A stretch of DNA of 6,921 nt from Puniceicoccales bacterium (GCA_031258995.1 JAIRMB010000048.1:1-6921), one strand, 5' to 3'. Positions 1-6,710 are shown, numbered from the stretch's first letter. Numbers and translations: made by a program. Notes: a model not told the origin generated them from the sequence alone.

Positions 1-146
1 ATCGCAAAGTTCTCTGCTCTCAAGGGTTTCTCAGAAATAGCCGCAAGACAGGAATTCACGCGCCAAGCACGAAAAAGTACGCTTCCGGAAGGAATGACAA
101 CTTCGGATCTGGAGCTGGCCGCTCCGTTTGTCCGGAGTGATGACCG
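1..146. other. Left flank of the IS remnant, no intact gene
   Basis: Plus-strand frame 1 is open from the window edge to 444 and contains FVRSDDRCKEK. This loosely recalls the FVDDFC block near the N-terminus of IS982 transposases, so the stretch may be the frameshifted 5' part of the same element. It could equally be the tail of an unrelated upstream gene. I see no promoter, RNA gene or terminal repeat here. Confidence 0.3.
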
Positions 147-663
147 GTGCAAGGAGAAAAAATCGCTGCCCGCAGAGGCCGCGGCTGGCCCTGTCGCCTT
201 TCCCCAAGCGAAATCGCGACCATTTACGTGCGATTCACAACAAACTGGGACAGAACGATCAACGAAAGACAGGGGATCTACATCGATTCGACGCCAACGT
301 CAGTCTGTGAAGATGCACGCAATCGGTCCCGTCGAGTTCTTTCGCATGCGGCCAATTGGGCCTATTCCTCTACGGGAGCCAAATTTGGACACAAAATGCA
401 TGCGGTTGTCGATGCGGACCAGAAAATCCAAAATTTCACTTTGAAGCCCAAAAACTTGCACGATGTTACTTGCGCGGAAGAGGTTCCGAAAGACCTTCAA
501 AGAACCGTTTAGGGCGATAAGAACTAATGCTTTACTGCTTTAGCCGACAAACTCAGCCGTCGTGGCATCCGCTTGGTCGCCGGCCATAAAAAATATGTCG
601 CCTAACACTCAGCAAAAGAAGGAATTGCTCAGAAAACGCTCACCTATCCCGCGAACGGAGGCT
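147..663 (+). pseudogene. Decayed IS982-family transposase remnant
   Basis: This is a broken DDE transposase of the IS982 family, recognised by memory of the family pattern. In one frame I read LSPSEIATI (the N-terminal LSLSEI block), then GIYIDSTPTSVC (first catalytic Asp block), then STGAKFGHKMHAVVDADQKI followed by NFTLKPKNLHDVT (the block read as GFKLH...INF.L.PGN.DD in intact members). A TAG at 510-512 and a TAA at 525-527 interrupt it inside the GDKGYIS block, read here as GDKN-stop-CFTAL. The same frame resumes with LADKLSRRGIRLVAGHKK, then stops again at 603-605. The next conserved block, LLRKR, appears in another frame from about 625, which implies a frameshift. Only about 20 residues separate SEIATI from IDSTP, where intact members have roughly 70-80, so an internal deletion is likely. 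No terminal inverted repeats were found. It is surely non-functional; the outer boundaries are approximate. Confidence 0.8.
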
Positions 664-696
664 AACAACTCATCGCGACCGTGGTAGTGGAAAATT

Positions 697-1551
697 TTAG
701 GAATTTTTTCGAACGGCGTCGACACTGCGGACGGCCATTTCCACGGCGGCCCGGTCCGACGGGTAGGTAACGCCGACCCAAGGAGAGTCGGTAAGCCGAA
801 CCTTGACCTGCAGAGCGCCCAGTGCCACGGAGCGGGAAATCGCCTGTGGCAGGCCCCATTCTTCGGCCGGCCGATCGGAGGCGAAAAAGCGGGCACCGTC
901 TGCCTCTAAGAGCGGCAAAAAATTTTGTTGCAGATAGAAAAAATTCATGGCGGTGGGCGTGGAATCGCCCAGCGGCCGGTTTTTCTCTCCACTTAAGATT
1001 TTCTCATTCTCCATGCGAATTTTATGTACTTCTTCTATGTTGAGCAGTTTGCCGTTTTTCACGGAACAAATCCCGCGGGACACGGGGCCGTTCGGCGAAA
1101 GGGTGGCAGCGAGGCGGTAGGCGAGCAGCTGGGAGGAGTCCGGCGCCGAGCGGACAGCGGCCATCAGGTCCCGCCAGGCCGTCGGGCCGTAAAAATCGTC
1201 GCCGTTGGCAGTGAGGAAGGGGCCGTCTAGGAGGTGGCGGGCCGAAAATAGCGCGTGAGCCGTGCCGAGGGTAGGGGACCGGCGGGAGACGGCCCCGGCG
1301 GGCAGGTCCTCCGGCTCTTGGATGCAAAATTCGATGGCCATGCGCGCTTGGACATTAGCCAGCAGTTCCATCAGGCTCTCCCGGTGCTGCCGACCCACAA
1401 CGCAAACGGCACGCCGGATTCCGTAGCGACACGCCTCGTGGAGGGCGTACTCCACTAAAGTGCGGCGGTCGGGACCAAAGCGCTCCAGCTGTTTCGGCCC
1501 GCCATAGCGGGAGCCAATCCCCGCGGCCAACAGCACCAACGTAATATCCAT
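697..1551 (-). CDS. Sugar-phosphate-type nucleotidyltransferase (NTP_transferase fold)
   Basis: This 284-residue protein is expected to transfer a nucleoside monophosphate from an NTP to a phosphorylated sugar or similar acceptor in the cytoplasm. Residues 8-21 are the nucleotide-binding signature LAAGIGSRYGGPKQ, with the Arg15 and Lys20 typical of the glucose-1-phosphate nucleotidyltransferase fold. LGTAHAL (95-101) is the base/phosphate-binding loop, and NGDDFYG (116-122) carries the metal-binding Asp. SRGIC (158-162), AMNFFYL (201-207) and SPWVGVTYPSD (256-266) match the conserved C-terminal blocks I recall from uncharacterised bacterial 'nucleotidyltransferase' proteins, including the W-x-GVTY motif. 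The length is normal for the single-domain family. I chose the ATG at 1551 because LVLLAAG follows directly and the upstream gene stops 7 bases earlier; an in-frame ATG at 1599 would overlap that gene and adds unconserved residues. No strong Shine-Dalgarno is visible, so translation may be coupled to the HAD gene. Sugar and nucleotide specificity cannot be read from the sequence. Confidence 0.9.
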   Translation of the reverse strand: MDITLVLLAAGIGSRYGGPKQLERFGPDRRTLVEYALHEACRYGIRRAVCVVGRQHRESLMELLANVQARMAIEFCIQEPEDLPAGAVSRRSPTLGTAHALFSARHLLDGPFLTANGDDFYGPTAWRDLMAAVRSAPDSSQLLAYRLAATLSPNGPVSRGICSVKNGKLLNIEEVHKIRMENEKILSGEKNRPLGDSTPTAMNFFYLQQNFLPLLEADGARFFASDRPAEEWGLPQAISRSVALGALQVKVRLTDSPWVGVTYPSDRAAVEMAVRSVDAVRKNS

Positions 1552-1558
1552 GCGCACA

Positions 1559-2248
1559 CTAATTCCCGGAGGGGAGAACTTCCACTCTGTCCCAGTCAAA
1601 TTCCCGCAAACTCAGGTTCCACCACTTCTGCGTGACCCGAAAAAAATCCATGTGGGCCGCTTCCGCCGCCTGTCCGTCCAGCGGACTATCGCCAAAAACG
1701 AGGCATTCCTCCGGATCCGCCGCCAGCCTTTCGGCGGCCATAAGAAAAAGGTCCGGCTCTGGCTTTGCGTGGACCACCCCTTCTCGGGTCACATCCTCCC
1801 GAGTCACGACGGCACGAATCTTTTTCGTCAGCCCAATGCCGTCGATGACGGAGTGCACGTTTTTTCGAAACCCGGACGACGCTATGGCCATGGGTCGCTC
1901 TTCCGCGCAGATGAAAGACACAACCGGCTTCACGGGAAGAACGGTAAGATGGTAAGATAGGCAACGTTCGTACAGGTTGCCCATGTGCTTTAGGAAGCGT
2001 TCCCCGTCGATGGAATGGCCGCACCGTTCCGTATACTTGCGAACGGAGATGGACATGTCACGGCCCCCTTCCGCACAAAATTCATCCCAGCTAACGTCAA
2101 CATCGACGGCAAAGTCTCGCAAGGTCCGCTTCCAAGCGGCATAATGTAGGCCCATGGTATCCCCCACCGTGCCATCGCAGTCAAAAATAAATGCCCTATA
2201 GGGGGAACTATGGAGCAGCTCCAAGTTCGCTGGGTGGATTTCCGCCAT
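1559..2248 (-). CDS. HAD-superfamily hydrolase, beta-phosphoglucomutase/sugar-phosphatase-like
   Basis: This 229-residue cytoplasmic enzyme is predicted to be a Mg-dependent phosphatase or phosphomutase acting on a small phosphorylated metabolite. All four HAD motifs are present. Motif I is FDCDGTVGDT, with nucleophile Asp23 and acid/base Asp25. Motif II is ASSG, with Ser124/Ser125. Motif III is AKPEPD, with Lys162. Motif IV is VFGDSPLDG, with Asp187 and Asp191. Residues between motif I and about 110 form the helical cap (subclass I) of the beta-phosphoglucomutase/YqaB group. The chosen ATG at 2248 overlaps the topB end by 41 bases and leaves 22 residues before the nucleophile, which is usual. 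The frame stays open to an ATG at 2413, but that extension lies wholly inside topB and resembles nothing. There is only a weak AAGAAAG element upstream, so re-initiation after topB is plausible. The neighbouring nucleotidyltransferase suggests a sugar-phosphate substrate, which is inference. Confidence 0.9.
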   Translation of the reverse strand: MAEIHPANLELLHSSPYRAFIFDCDGTVGDTMGLHYAAWKRTLRDFAVDVDVSWDEFCAEGGRDMSISVRKYTERCGHSIDGERFLKHMGNLYERCLSYHLTVLPVKPVVSFICAEERPMAIASSGFRKNVHSVIDGIGLTKKIRAVVTREDVTREGVVHAKPEPDLFLMAAERLAADPEECLVFGDSPLDGQAAEAAHMDFFRVTQKWWNLSLREFDWDRVEVLPSGN

Positions 2249-4733
2249 CTGCTTTCTTGGTTCGCCCGCCGGGACCCTTTTGTCTAGGAGGCCGCGGGGG
2301 AAATTCGAAGGAAATTTTTCCCGTCTTGTCAACCAACAAAAAAGCGCTAAAGGCCCGCCCGGTGCGATTGGAGACAAAGTCCGCAATGAGCGGCGTTTTT
2401 CCATCCTTGGCAAGTGCGATAATTTCTCCTTCCATCAGTTCATGGCCCAACATTTTTTTGTAGAGGCGGAAAGTGCAACGGCCGTCCCGGTTCCCGTCGC
2501 AAAGATAGCCCTCCGATACACCATAAATTTTTCTGCCGCAGCCGGTTGGGCAGTCGCAGAGAGGCTGGCCGTCCCCATAGTTCGTCAGAGCCCTCTGGAT
2601 CCACTCCGGAACCTCTTCTCGGCCATTGGCAAACTCCAATTTCGCTCGCCCATTTTCTAATACGACGCTAGCCTTAAAGGGTTTACCAGCGCGTGAGCGA
2701 AAATCTTCGAAAGGTCCTATGCGGCCGTCCCGTAGGAGCACCGCCACCTCTTCCTCTTTGAGCTCCCGCCCGCCGATTATTGCATTAATATTAATGGACT
2801 TATCTGTCGTCACGTAGGCCCGCTGTGTTTTAAAAATCGGCGCGCCGCCGACGGGAGAGAGCAATCCGGTCTGCTTGCTGTGGGTGGAACTTGTTTCATC
2901 GAAAGCCCTAACCCGCTCCACGATGGAACCGGCGAAGGCCCCAATTTCTTCCATGAATTTCGCCCGCTGGAATTTTCCCTGCTCAATCTGCCGCAGCTTG
3001 TGCTCCCACTCGCCCGTCATGGTCGGGTTCCGCAGTGCGTCTATGCCCATGGCCGCCAACAATTCCATGAGGGCGTCCGCTTTGGCCGTTGACCGCAGAA
3101 AGCGTTCCACCCGCTCCATGTATTGGGCGTTGATAAGGGTATCGATAATTTGGGCTCTGGTGGCAGGGGTGCCTAACCCCTTCTCTCGCATGGCTTCGGC
3201 CAGTTCCTCGTCCTCCACCAGTTTTCCAGCGGTTTCCATGGCGAACAGCAAGGTGGCTTCCGTGTAGTGGGCCGGTGGCTTCGTCGCTTCCTCCGATAGA
3301 GTGATTTGCACAACAGCCGCCCGTGGCGGTACCCCTTCGGCGTCCGTCAGTCGGGGCAGCAGGTCCGCCTCCTCTGTCTGCTCCTTGCCGTAGACCTCCT
3401 TCCAGCCGGGCACGGCTAGGAGACGCCCTTCCGAGTAAAAATTCTGCTCCCGGATTACGGTTACGCGAGAAGTAATATCATACTCCGCTTGAGGATAAAA
3501 CACCGCCAGAAAACGGCGCAGGATCATGTCGTAGATTTTTTCTTCGACCCCATTAAGAGTGGGGGGCCGCTGGGGCGTGGGGATGATGGCGAAATGGTCG
3601 GACACCTCCTTGTTGTTAAAAATCTTTCTGTCGCTGTCTTTTATGCCATGGACCGTGAGAATGCGGTCGGCGAATTTTTTGTACTCCCCTTCCAGCGCGC
3701 CGAGCGTCTCGCGACAGGTCGGACCGTAGTCCTCCGGCAGCGCCTTGGCATCCGTGCGGGGGTAGGTGATGGCCTTGTGGGTCTCGTAGAGGGCCTGGGC
3801 AATTTTCAGCGTGGTGGCCGCGGAGAAGCCGAAGCGGCCGTTGGCCTCCCGTTGGAGAGTGGTTAAGTCGTAGAGCCTGGGCGGCGATTGTTTGGAGCGC
3901 TTCTTTTTTTCCGTCACGGTGCCGTGGCTTTCGCCCTGGAGCGACTCCAGCAGCGCGCGGGCGTCCCGTTCTGAAAAAATGCGGTCCCGGCCCGATTCTT
4001 CTCCTCCTTTGCCAAGCGGCCGCTTCCAAGTGCCCTCGTAGACGCCCTCGCAGATGGAAAATTTTCCGACGATGCGCCAGTAGGGAACTGGCTGGAAGTT
4101 CCGAATCTCCCGATCCCGCTCCACCACCATGGCTAAAGTGGGGGTCTGCACCCGGCCCACGGAGGCTACGTTTCGGGAGGAGAACATGCGGACCGTCAGC
4201 GCGCGCGTGCCGTTGATGCCCACCAGCCAGTCCGCTTCGGAACGGCAGCGGGCGGCCGACTGGAGTGGCGCCATTTCTTCGGCGGTACGGAGCTGCTCGA
4301 AGGCGCTGCGAATGCCCTCCCGCGTCATGGACACCATCCATAGGCGGCGGAAGGGCTTTTGGGACCCGCTCAGTTCGTAAATATAGGAAAAGATCAGCAC
4401 TCCCTCTCTGCCGGAGTCGCAGGCGTTAACGACTTCCTCAATGTCGCTAGAATTCAATAACTTGGTCAGATCTTCGAAGCGATCCCTGGTACGCTCGCCT
4501 ACCTTCAAGGCAAATTTTTCCGGCAAAATGGGCAGTGAGTCGAGCGTCCAGCGGCGCAAATCCGGCGAAATGTCTTCCGGCATGGCCAGCTCTACTAGAT
4601 GGCCCAGCGCCGACGACACGACATAGCGATCGCTCTCCAGCGCATCTCCCCGCTTCCGTTCAGCGCCGAGGACCCGGGCGATGTCCCTCGCCACGCTCGG
4701 CTTTTCGGCAATCACTAATGTCTTCTTGGCCAC
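2208..4733 (-). CDS. topB: DNA topoisomerase III (type IA)
   Basis: This 841-residue type IA topoisomerase cuts and rejoins single DNA strands through a phosphotyrosine link and decatenates or relaxes DNA. The Toprim domain opens with VIAEKPSVARDIA (catalytic Glu10) and continues to NACDSGREG (103-111, Asp106 and Glu110). SEADWLVGINGTRALT (165-180) and SVGRVQTPT (191-199) are family signatures. The active-site tyrosine is Tyr324 in AITYPRTD. REKGLGTPATRA (516-527) is the conserved late motif. The C-terminus holds two copies of the short topoisomerase C-terminal repeat (about 646-702 and 761-812). Between them is a Cys cluster (C726, C728, C732, C745, C753) resembling a zinc-ribbon remnant. 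The basic Pro/Gly-rich tail ends inside the HAD gene. The start is a GTG at 4733, preceded by GAGGAG with 9 bases spacing; no ATG lies in frame upstream. The residue after REG is Val where relatives I recall have Glu or Gln. The gene follows tRNA-Gly by 47 bases. Confidence 0.97.
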   Translation of the reverse strand: MAKKTLVIAEKPSVARDIARVLGAERKRGDALESDRYVVSSALGHLVELAMPEDISPDLRRWTLDSLPILPEKFALKVGERTRDRFEDLTKLLNSSDIEEVVNACDSGREGVLIFSYIYELSGSQKPFRRLWMVSMTREGIRSAFEQLRTAEEMAPLQSAARCRSEADWLVGINGTRALTVRMFSSRNVASVGRVQTPTLAMVVERDREIRNFQPVPYWRIVGKFSICEGVYEGTWKRPLGKGGEESGRDRIFSERDARALLESLQGESHGTVTEKKKRSKQSPPRLYDLTTLQREANGRFGFSAATTLKIAQALYETHKAITYPRTDAKALPEDYGPTCRETLGALEGEYKKFADRILTVHGIKDSDRKIFNNKEVSDHFAIIPTPQRPPTLNGVEEKIYDMILRRFLAVFYPQAEYDITSRVTVIREQNFYSEGRLLAVPGWKEVYGKEQTEEADLLPRLTDAEGVPPRAAVVQITLSEEATKPPAHYTEATLLFAMETAGKLVEDEELAEAMREKGLGTPATRAQIIDTLINAQYMERVERFLRSTAKADALMELLAAMGIDALRNPTMTGEWEHKLRQIEQGKFQRAKFMEEIGAFAGSIVERVRAFDETSSTHSKQTGLLSPVGGAPIFKTQRAYVTTDKSININAIIGGRELKEEEVAVLLRDGRIGPFEDFRSRAGKPFKASVVLENGRAKLEFANGREEVPEWIQRALTNYGDGQPLCDCPTGCGRKIYGVSEGYLCDGNRDGRCTFRLYKKMLGHELMEGEIIALAKDGKTPLIADFVSNRTGRAFSAFLLVDKTGKISFEFPPRPPRQKGPGGRTKKADGGNPPSELGAAP

Positions 4734-4742
4734 CCCATCGCT

Positions 4743-4748
4743 CTCCTC
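4743..4748 (-). promoter_or_regulatory. Shine-Dalgarno site fixing the topB GTG start
   Basis: On the minus strand this reads GAGGAG, 9 bases before the GTG at 4733. An out-of-frame ATG at 4738 lies 4 bases after the same site and opens a seven-codon frame that stops at TAG, overlapping the first topB codons. The GTG is preferred because AKKTLVIAEKPS follows it immediately. Confidence 0.7.
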
Positions 4749-4780
4749 GGCCGCTCCGGACGGATTTACCCACTCCCCGG

Positions 4781-4851
4781 TGCGGGTAGACGGAATCGAA
4801 CCGACATCACCAGCTTGGAAGGCTGAGGTTTTGCCATTAAACCATACCCGC
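4781..4851 (-). tRNA. tRNA-Gly (anticodon UCC)
   Basis: The minus strand folds as a complete cloverleaf. The 7-bp acceptor stem is GCGGGTA with TACCCGC, followed by discriminator A. The D-arm stem is GTTT/AAAC. The anticodon stem is TCAGC/GCTGG around the loop CTTCCAA, giving anticodon TCC (plus-strand 4817-4819), which reads GGA codons. The T-arm has the loop TTCGATT and stem GTCGG/CCGTC, which contains one T-T mismatch at its second pair. The 3' CCA is not encoded: after the discriminator the DNA reads CCG. The gene sits 47 bases upstream of topB in the same orientation with no terminator visible between them, so a joint transcript processed by RNase P and 3' nucleases is plausible. Confidence 0.95.
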
Positions 4852-4864
4852 GCGGCGACGGAAA

Positions 4865-4893
4865 TCCATGGGTAGGGCTTTCACGGCTGTCAA
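4865..4893 (-). promoter_or_regulatory. Candidate sigma-70-type promoter for tRNA-Gly/topB
   Basis: A perfect TTGACA -35 box lies at 4893-4888 on the minus strand. Seventeen bases downstream the -10 position reads CATGGA (4870-4865), a poor match to TATAAT. Initiation would fall about 7 bases before the mature tRNA 5' end, which is a sensible distance. The -35 is convincing and the -10 is not, so the call is tentative. Confidence 0.45.
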
Positions 4894-5189
4894 GGGCTTT
4901 TGGCGGTTTTCAGCGCCGTACCTGTGCAGCACCATCTACTACAAAACTCCGCTTTCCACCGGAGAAAGTCCATTGGTCATCTAGATGAAGTCCATGCCGA
5001 CGAATTAGTTATTTGTGATAGCCGGCTAGGGGATTTTCACTGGTTAGCGGGGGAGTTCCGCCGGCACTTCGGTCGGAAATGCGAATGCAAAGATTCTGCA
5101 CCCGCGCCGTGCGATTTCGCGGAAATGGTTCCGAATAACTATTCGTTGCATCCCAATCATTTCCGCCATTACTGGCAGAGTAAAAAGAG
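4894..5189. other. Intergenic region without a recognisable gene
   Basis: This stretch lies between the candidate tRNA promoter and the phosphatase stop codon. A plus-strand frame starting at a TTG (4900) stays open to 5514. Its product resembles no family I know, has no Shine-Dalgarno, and its second half is antisense to the phosphatase domain, so I do not call it. A 10-bp palindrome, TAGCCGGCTA, lies at 5019-5028, and a nested inverted repeat lies at 5119-5166. No poly-T terminator is visible on either strand. Confidence 0.5.
5119..5166. repeat. Nested inverted repeat downstream of the phosphatase gene
   Basis: Perfect 9-base arms, GCGGAAATG at 5119-5127 and CATTTCCGC at 5158-5166, flank a 30-base interval. 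The interval itself holds a small hairpin, CGAAT (5132-5136) with ATTCG (5141-5145) around AACT. It starts about 24 bases after the phosphatase stop codon in the direction of transcription. The missing T-tract argues against a Rho-independent terminator. It could stabilise a 3' end, bind a protein, or be chance. Confidence 0.5.
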
Positions 5190-6710
5190 CTATGCGGTTT
5201 CTGGGGACGACGCGACCGCCCGTTCCTCTGTGGGAACGAAGACCGACGGATTTTCGGCTAAATACCGTCCAAATGCCGGCAAAGCTTCAAATTGTGCCTG
5301 TGACTGCACGAACGTACTGCGGGCATGGGTTCCGCGAACTAGTATTCTGCGCAGTAGAGCGGCCAAATTGACCGTATTGCCAGTAACAAGCTCTTCCTGG
5401 CGACATTCATCCCAAACGACGCGCATCCCAAGTGCGCACGCCCTTTTGGCTACTCTCCATAATGTGCGCAGAGTCAGAATTGACGGCGCGCGACCGAGTC
5501 CTCCGTTGCAATGATAAATGACTGGGCCTACCCCATGCACCGCTTCCAGGGCGTCAAGTTCATTAAATAACGCAATAAGTTGCTGTGTTTGAAGCACTCC
5601 ATTATCCGGCAGATTGCGGACGGCCACATGGCACATTTTATGCCCGGCGTCAGTGCCTTGTCCATAAATGAGAGGAGTCGCTACAAAAAGAACTCTTCCG
5701 GGACTGCTTCCTTCATTTGCCCTGCGTAAATAGTCATGCATAGAAGGGTCGGATACATAATCCTGCCCTGCGTTTTCATGAGTGCCAGATACATTTCTTT
5801 TATGCCTTAAATCTATTATGTATCTTGCTCCCCAACGGGCTGCCATCTCGAAGAAAGCACGCCTATGGTCAGTGGTGTCTTCCGACGCGGGAAGACCTGT
5901 CACCGCAGCCAGTGCCGGCTCAACTGGAGAGCAAGATATTGCCGCACCGGGGAATGGTTCGTTGCAATCATATTGCGAACGCAGGATCGTATCGTCATCC
6001 AGGTCATCGGATTTTTTCCTATGTCCAAATACATCATCTTCCGTTCCAGTCCCAACATAAGTGCTCGTGCTCTTCGACGTACATAAGCGCCAGTGACTTA
6101 TTCCGCCTCTCCATACGCATTCGGGATGCGTAGCTACCGTGAAGTCTTTTAGATCTTTTAAAAAGAATAGTCTAAATTGCCCTTTCTTCTCATTAGAACT
6201 AATATTCGCAAAGTTTAGTCGCTTTGGAACAAGTTCTAGATGCGAAATATGTTCTAGGCTGAAATCGCTTTCAAGTCCGTTAGTAAATTCATCAATTTCG
6301 GCTAAAGTGGATGTCGCACTGGTGCGAGCACTGTTTACGGCTTTCAAGTCAAGACTTTTCCTGCTTGAGAAAAGCGCAATCACAAACGAGGCGAAGCGGC
6401 CCTTAGACATCCGATGGAACGAATATATGACAGCATACGCATCGCCCCAATTTAATTTATTCAAACGTTCAACGGAAAACTCTGTAGTCGTTCCAATGAA
6501 ATCCGTTGAAGTAGGAGTGAATCCTTCTGAAGGCTTGGTATCGGGAGACTTACCAACCTCCTGGAGAGTCCTACAGAAGGACCTCATCACTTCCAAATTT
6601 CGTACCCCAGCAATTCCCATATGAAGAAATTGTATATATCGCGCAACAAATGTCAGCAAGAAAGCGTACGCAGCCAAAGCCGGCATCGCGCCGTGCAGTC
6701 TTGAAAACAT
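5190..6710 (-). CDS. Classical protein tyrosine phosphatase, candidate secreted effector
   Basis: This 506-residue protein is predicted to remove phosphate from phosphotyrosine. The C-terminal domain (about 250-490) follows the classical YopH/SptP/eukaryotic PTP order. FPGAAISCSPVEPALAAVTG (253-272) corresponds to the substrate-recognition and IATQGP region. RNLPDNGV (365-372) is the WPD-loop equivalent, with Leu for Trp but the general acid Asp369 kept. HCNGGLGRA (400-408) is the P-loop, with nucleophile Cys401 and Arg407. FVQSQAQF (467-474) is the Q-loop, with Gln469 and Gln473. Residues 50-195 match no family I recognise. Residues 9-27 are hydrophobic and could be a membrane segment or atypical signal. 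The ATG at 6710 lacks a Shine-Dalgarno and directly follows an in-frame TAA; alternatives are ATGs at 6686 and 6587. The N-terminal half is more AT-rich than topB, which suggests acquisition by transfer. Targeting of host proteins is inferred from the domain type; no secretion genes are in view. Confidence 0.85.
   Translation of the reverse strand: MFSRLHGAMPALAAYAFLLTFVARYIQFLHMGIAGVRNLEVMRSFCRTLQEVGKSPDTKPSEGFTPTSTDFIGTTTEFSVERLNKLNWGDAYAVIYSFHRMSKGRFASFVIALFSSRKSLDLKAVNSARTSATSTLAEIDEFTNGLESDFSLEHISHLELVPKRLNFANISSNEKKGQFRLFFLKDLKDFTVATHPECVWRGGISHWRLCTSKSTSTYVGTGTEDDVFGHRKKSDDLDDDTILRSQYDCNEPFPGAAISCSPVEPALAAVTGLPASEDTTDHRRAFFEMAARWGARYIIDLRHKRNVSGTHENAGQDYVSDPSMHDYLRRANEGSSPGRVLFVATPLIYGQGTDAGHKMCHVAVRNLPDNGVLQTQQLIALFNELDALEAVHGVGPVIYHCNGGLGRAPSILTLRTLWRVAKRACALGMRVVWDECRQEELVTGNTVNLAALLRRILVRGTHARSTFVQSQAQFEALPAFGRYLAENPSVFVPTEERAVASSPETA

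Noticed and set aside
611..629. A short hairpin (AGCAA/TTGCT) as terminator of the minus-strand unit
   Set aside because: The stem is five AT-rich base pairs with no following T-run, so it is too weak for a Rho-independent terminator.
1552..1599. Upstream ATG for the nucleotidyltransferase
   Set aside because: The 16 extra residues overlap the HAD gene end and precede the conserved LVLLAAG start of the fold.
2249..2413. N-terminal extension of the HAD protein
   Set aside because: The extra 55 residues lie entirely inside topB, show no HAD-family features, and the ATG at 2248 gives a normal-length protein.
3616..4341. A 241-codon minus-strand frame inside topB
   Set aside because: It is a GC-driven alternative frame of topB, whose own frame carries all the type IA motifs.
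4781..4851. tRNA-Gly as an integration (att) site for the phosphatase region
   Set aside because: The phosphatase is on the tRNA 5' side, no integrase is present, and I found no repeat of the tRNA 3' end elsewhere in the window.
4900..5514. A 204-codon plus-strand open frame between the tRNA and the phosphatase
   Set aside because: It starts at TTG without a Shine-Dalgarno, resembles no family, and its second half is antisense to the well-supported PTP domain.
6139..6624. A 161-codon plus-strand frame antisense to the phosphatase N-terminus
   Set aside because: The opposite strand continues in frame into a domain with clear PTP motifs, so this frame is a shadow.
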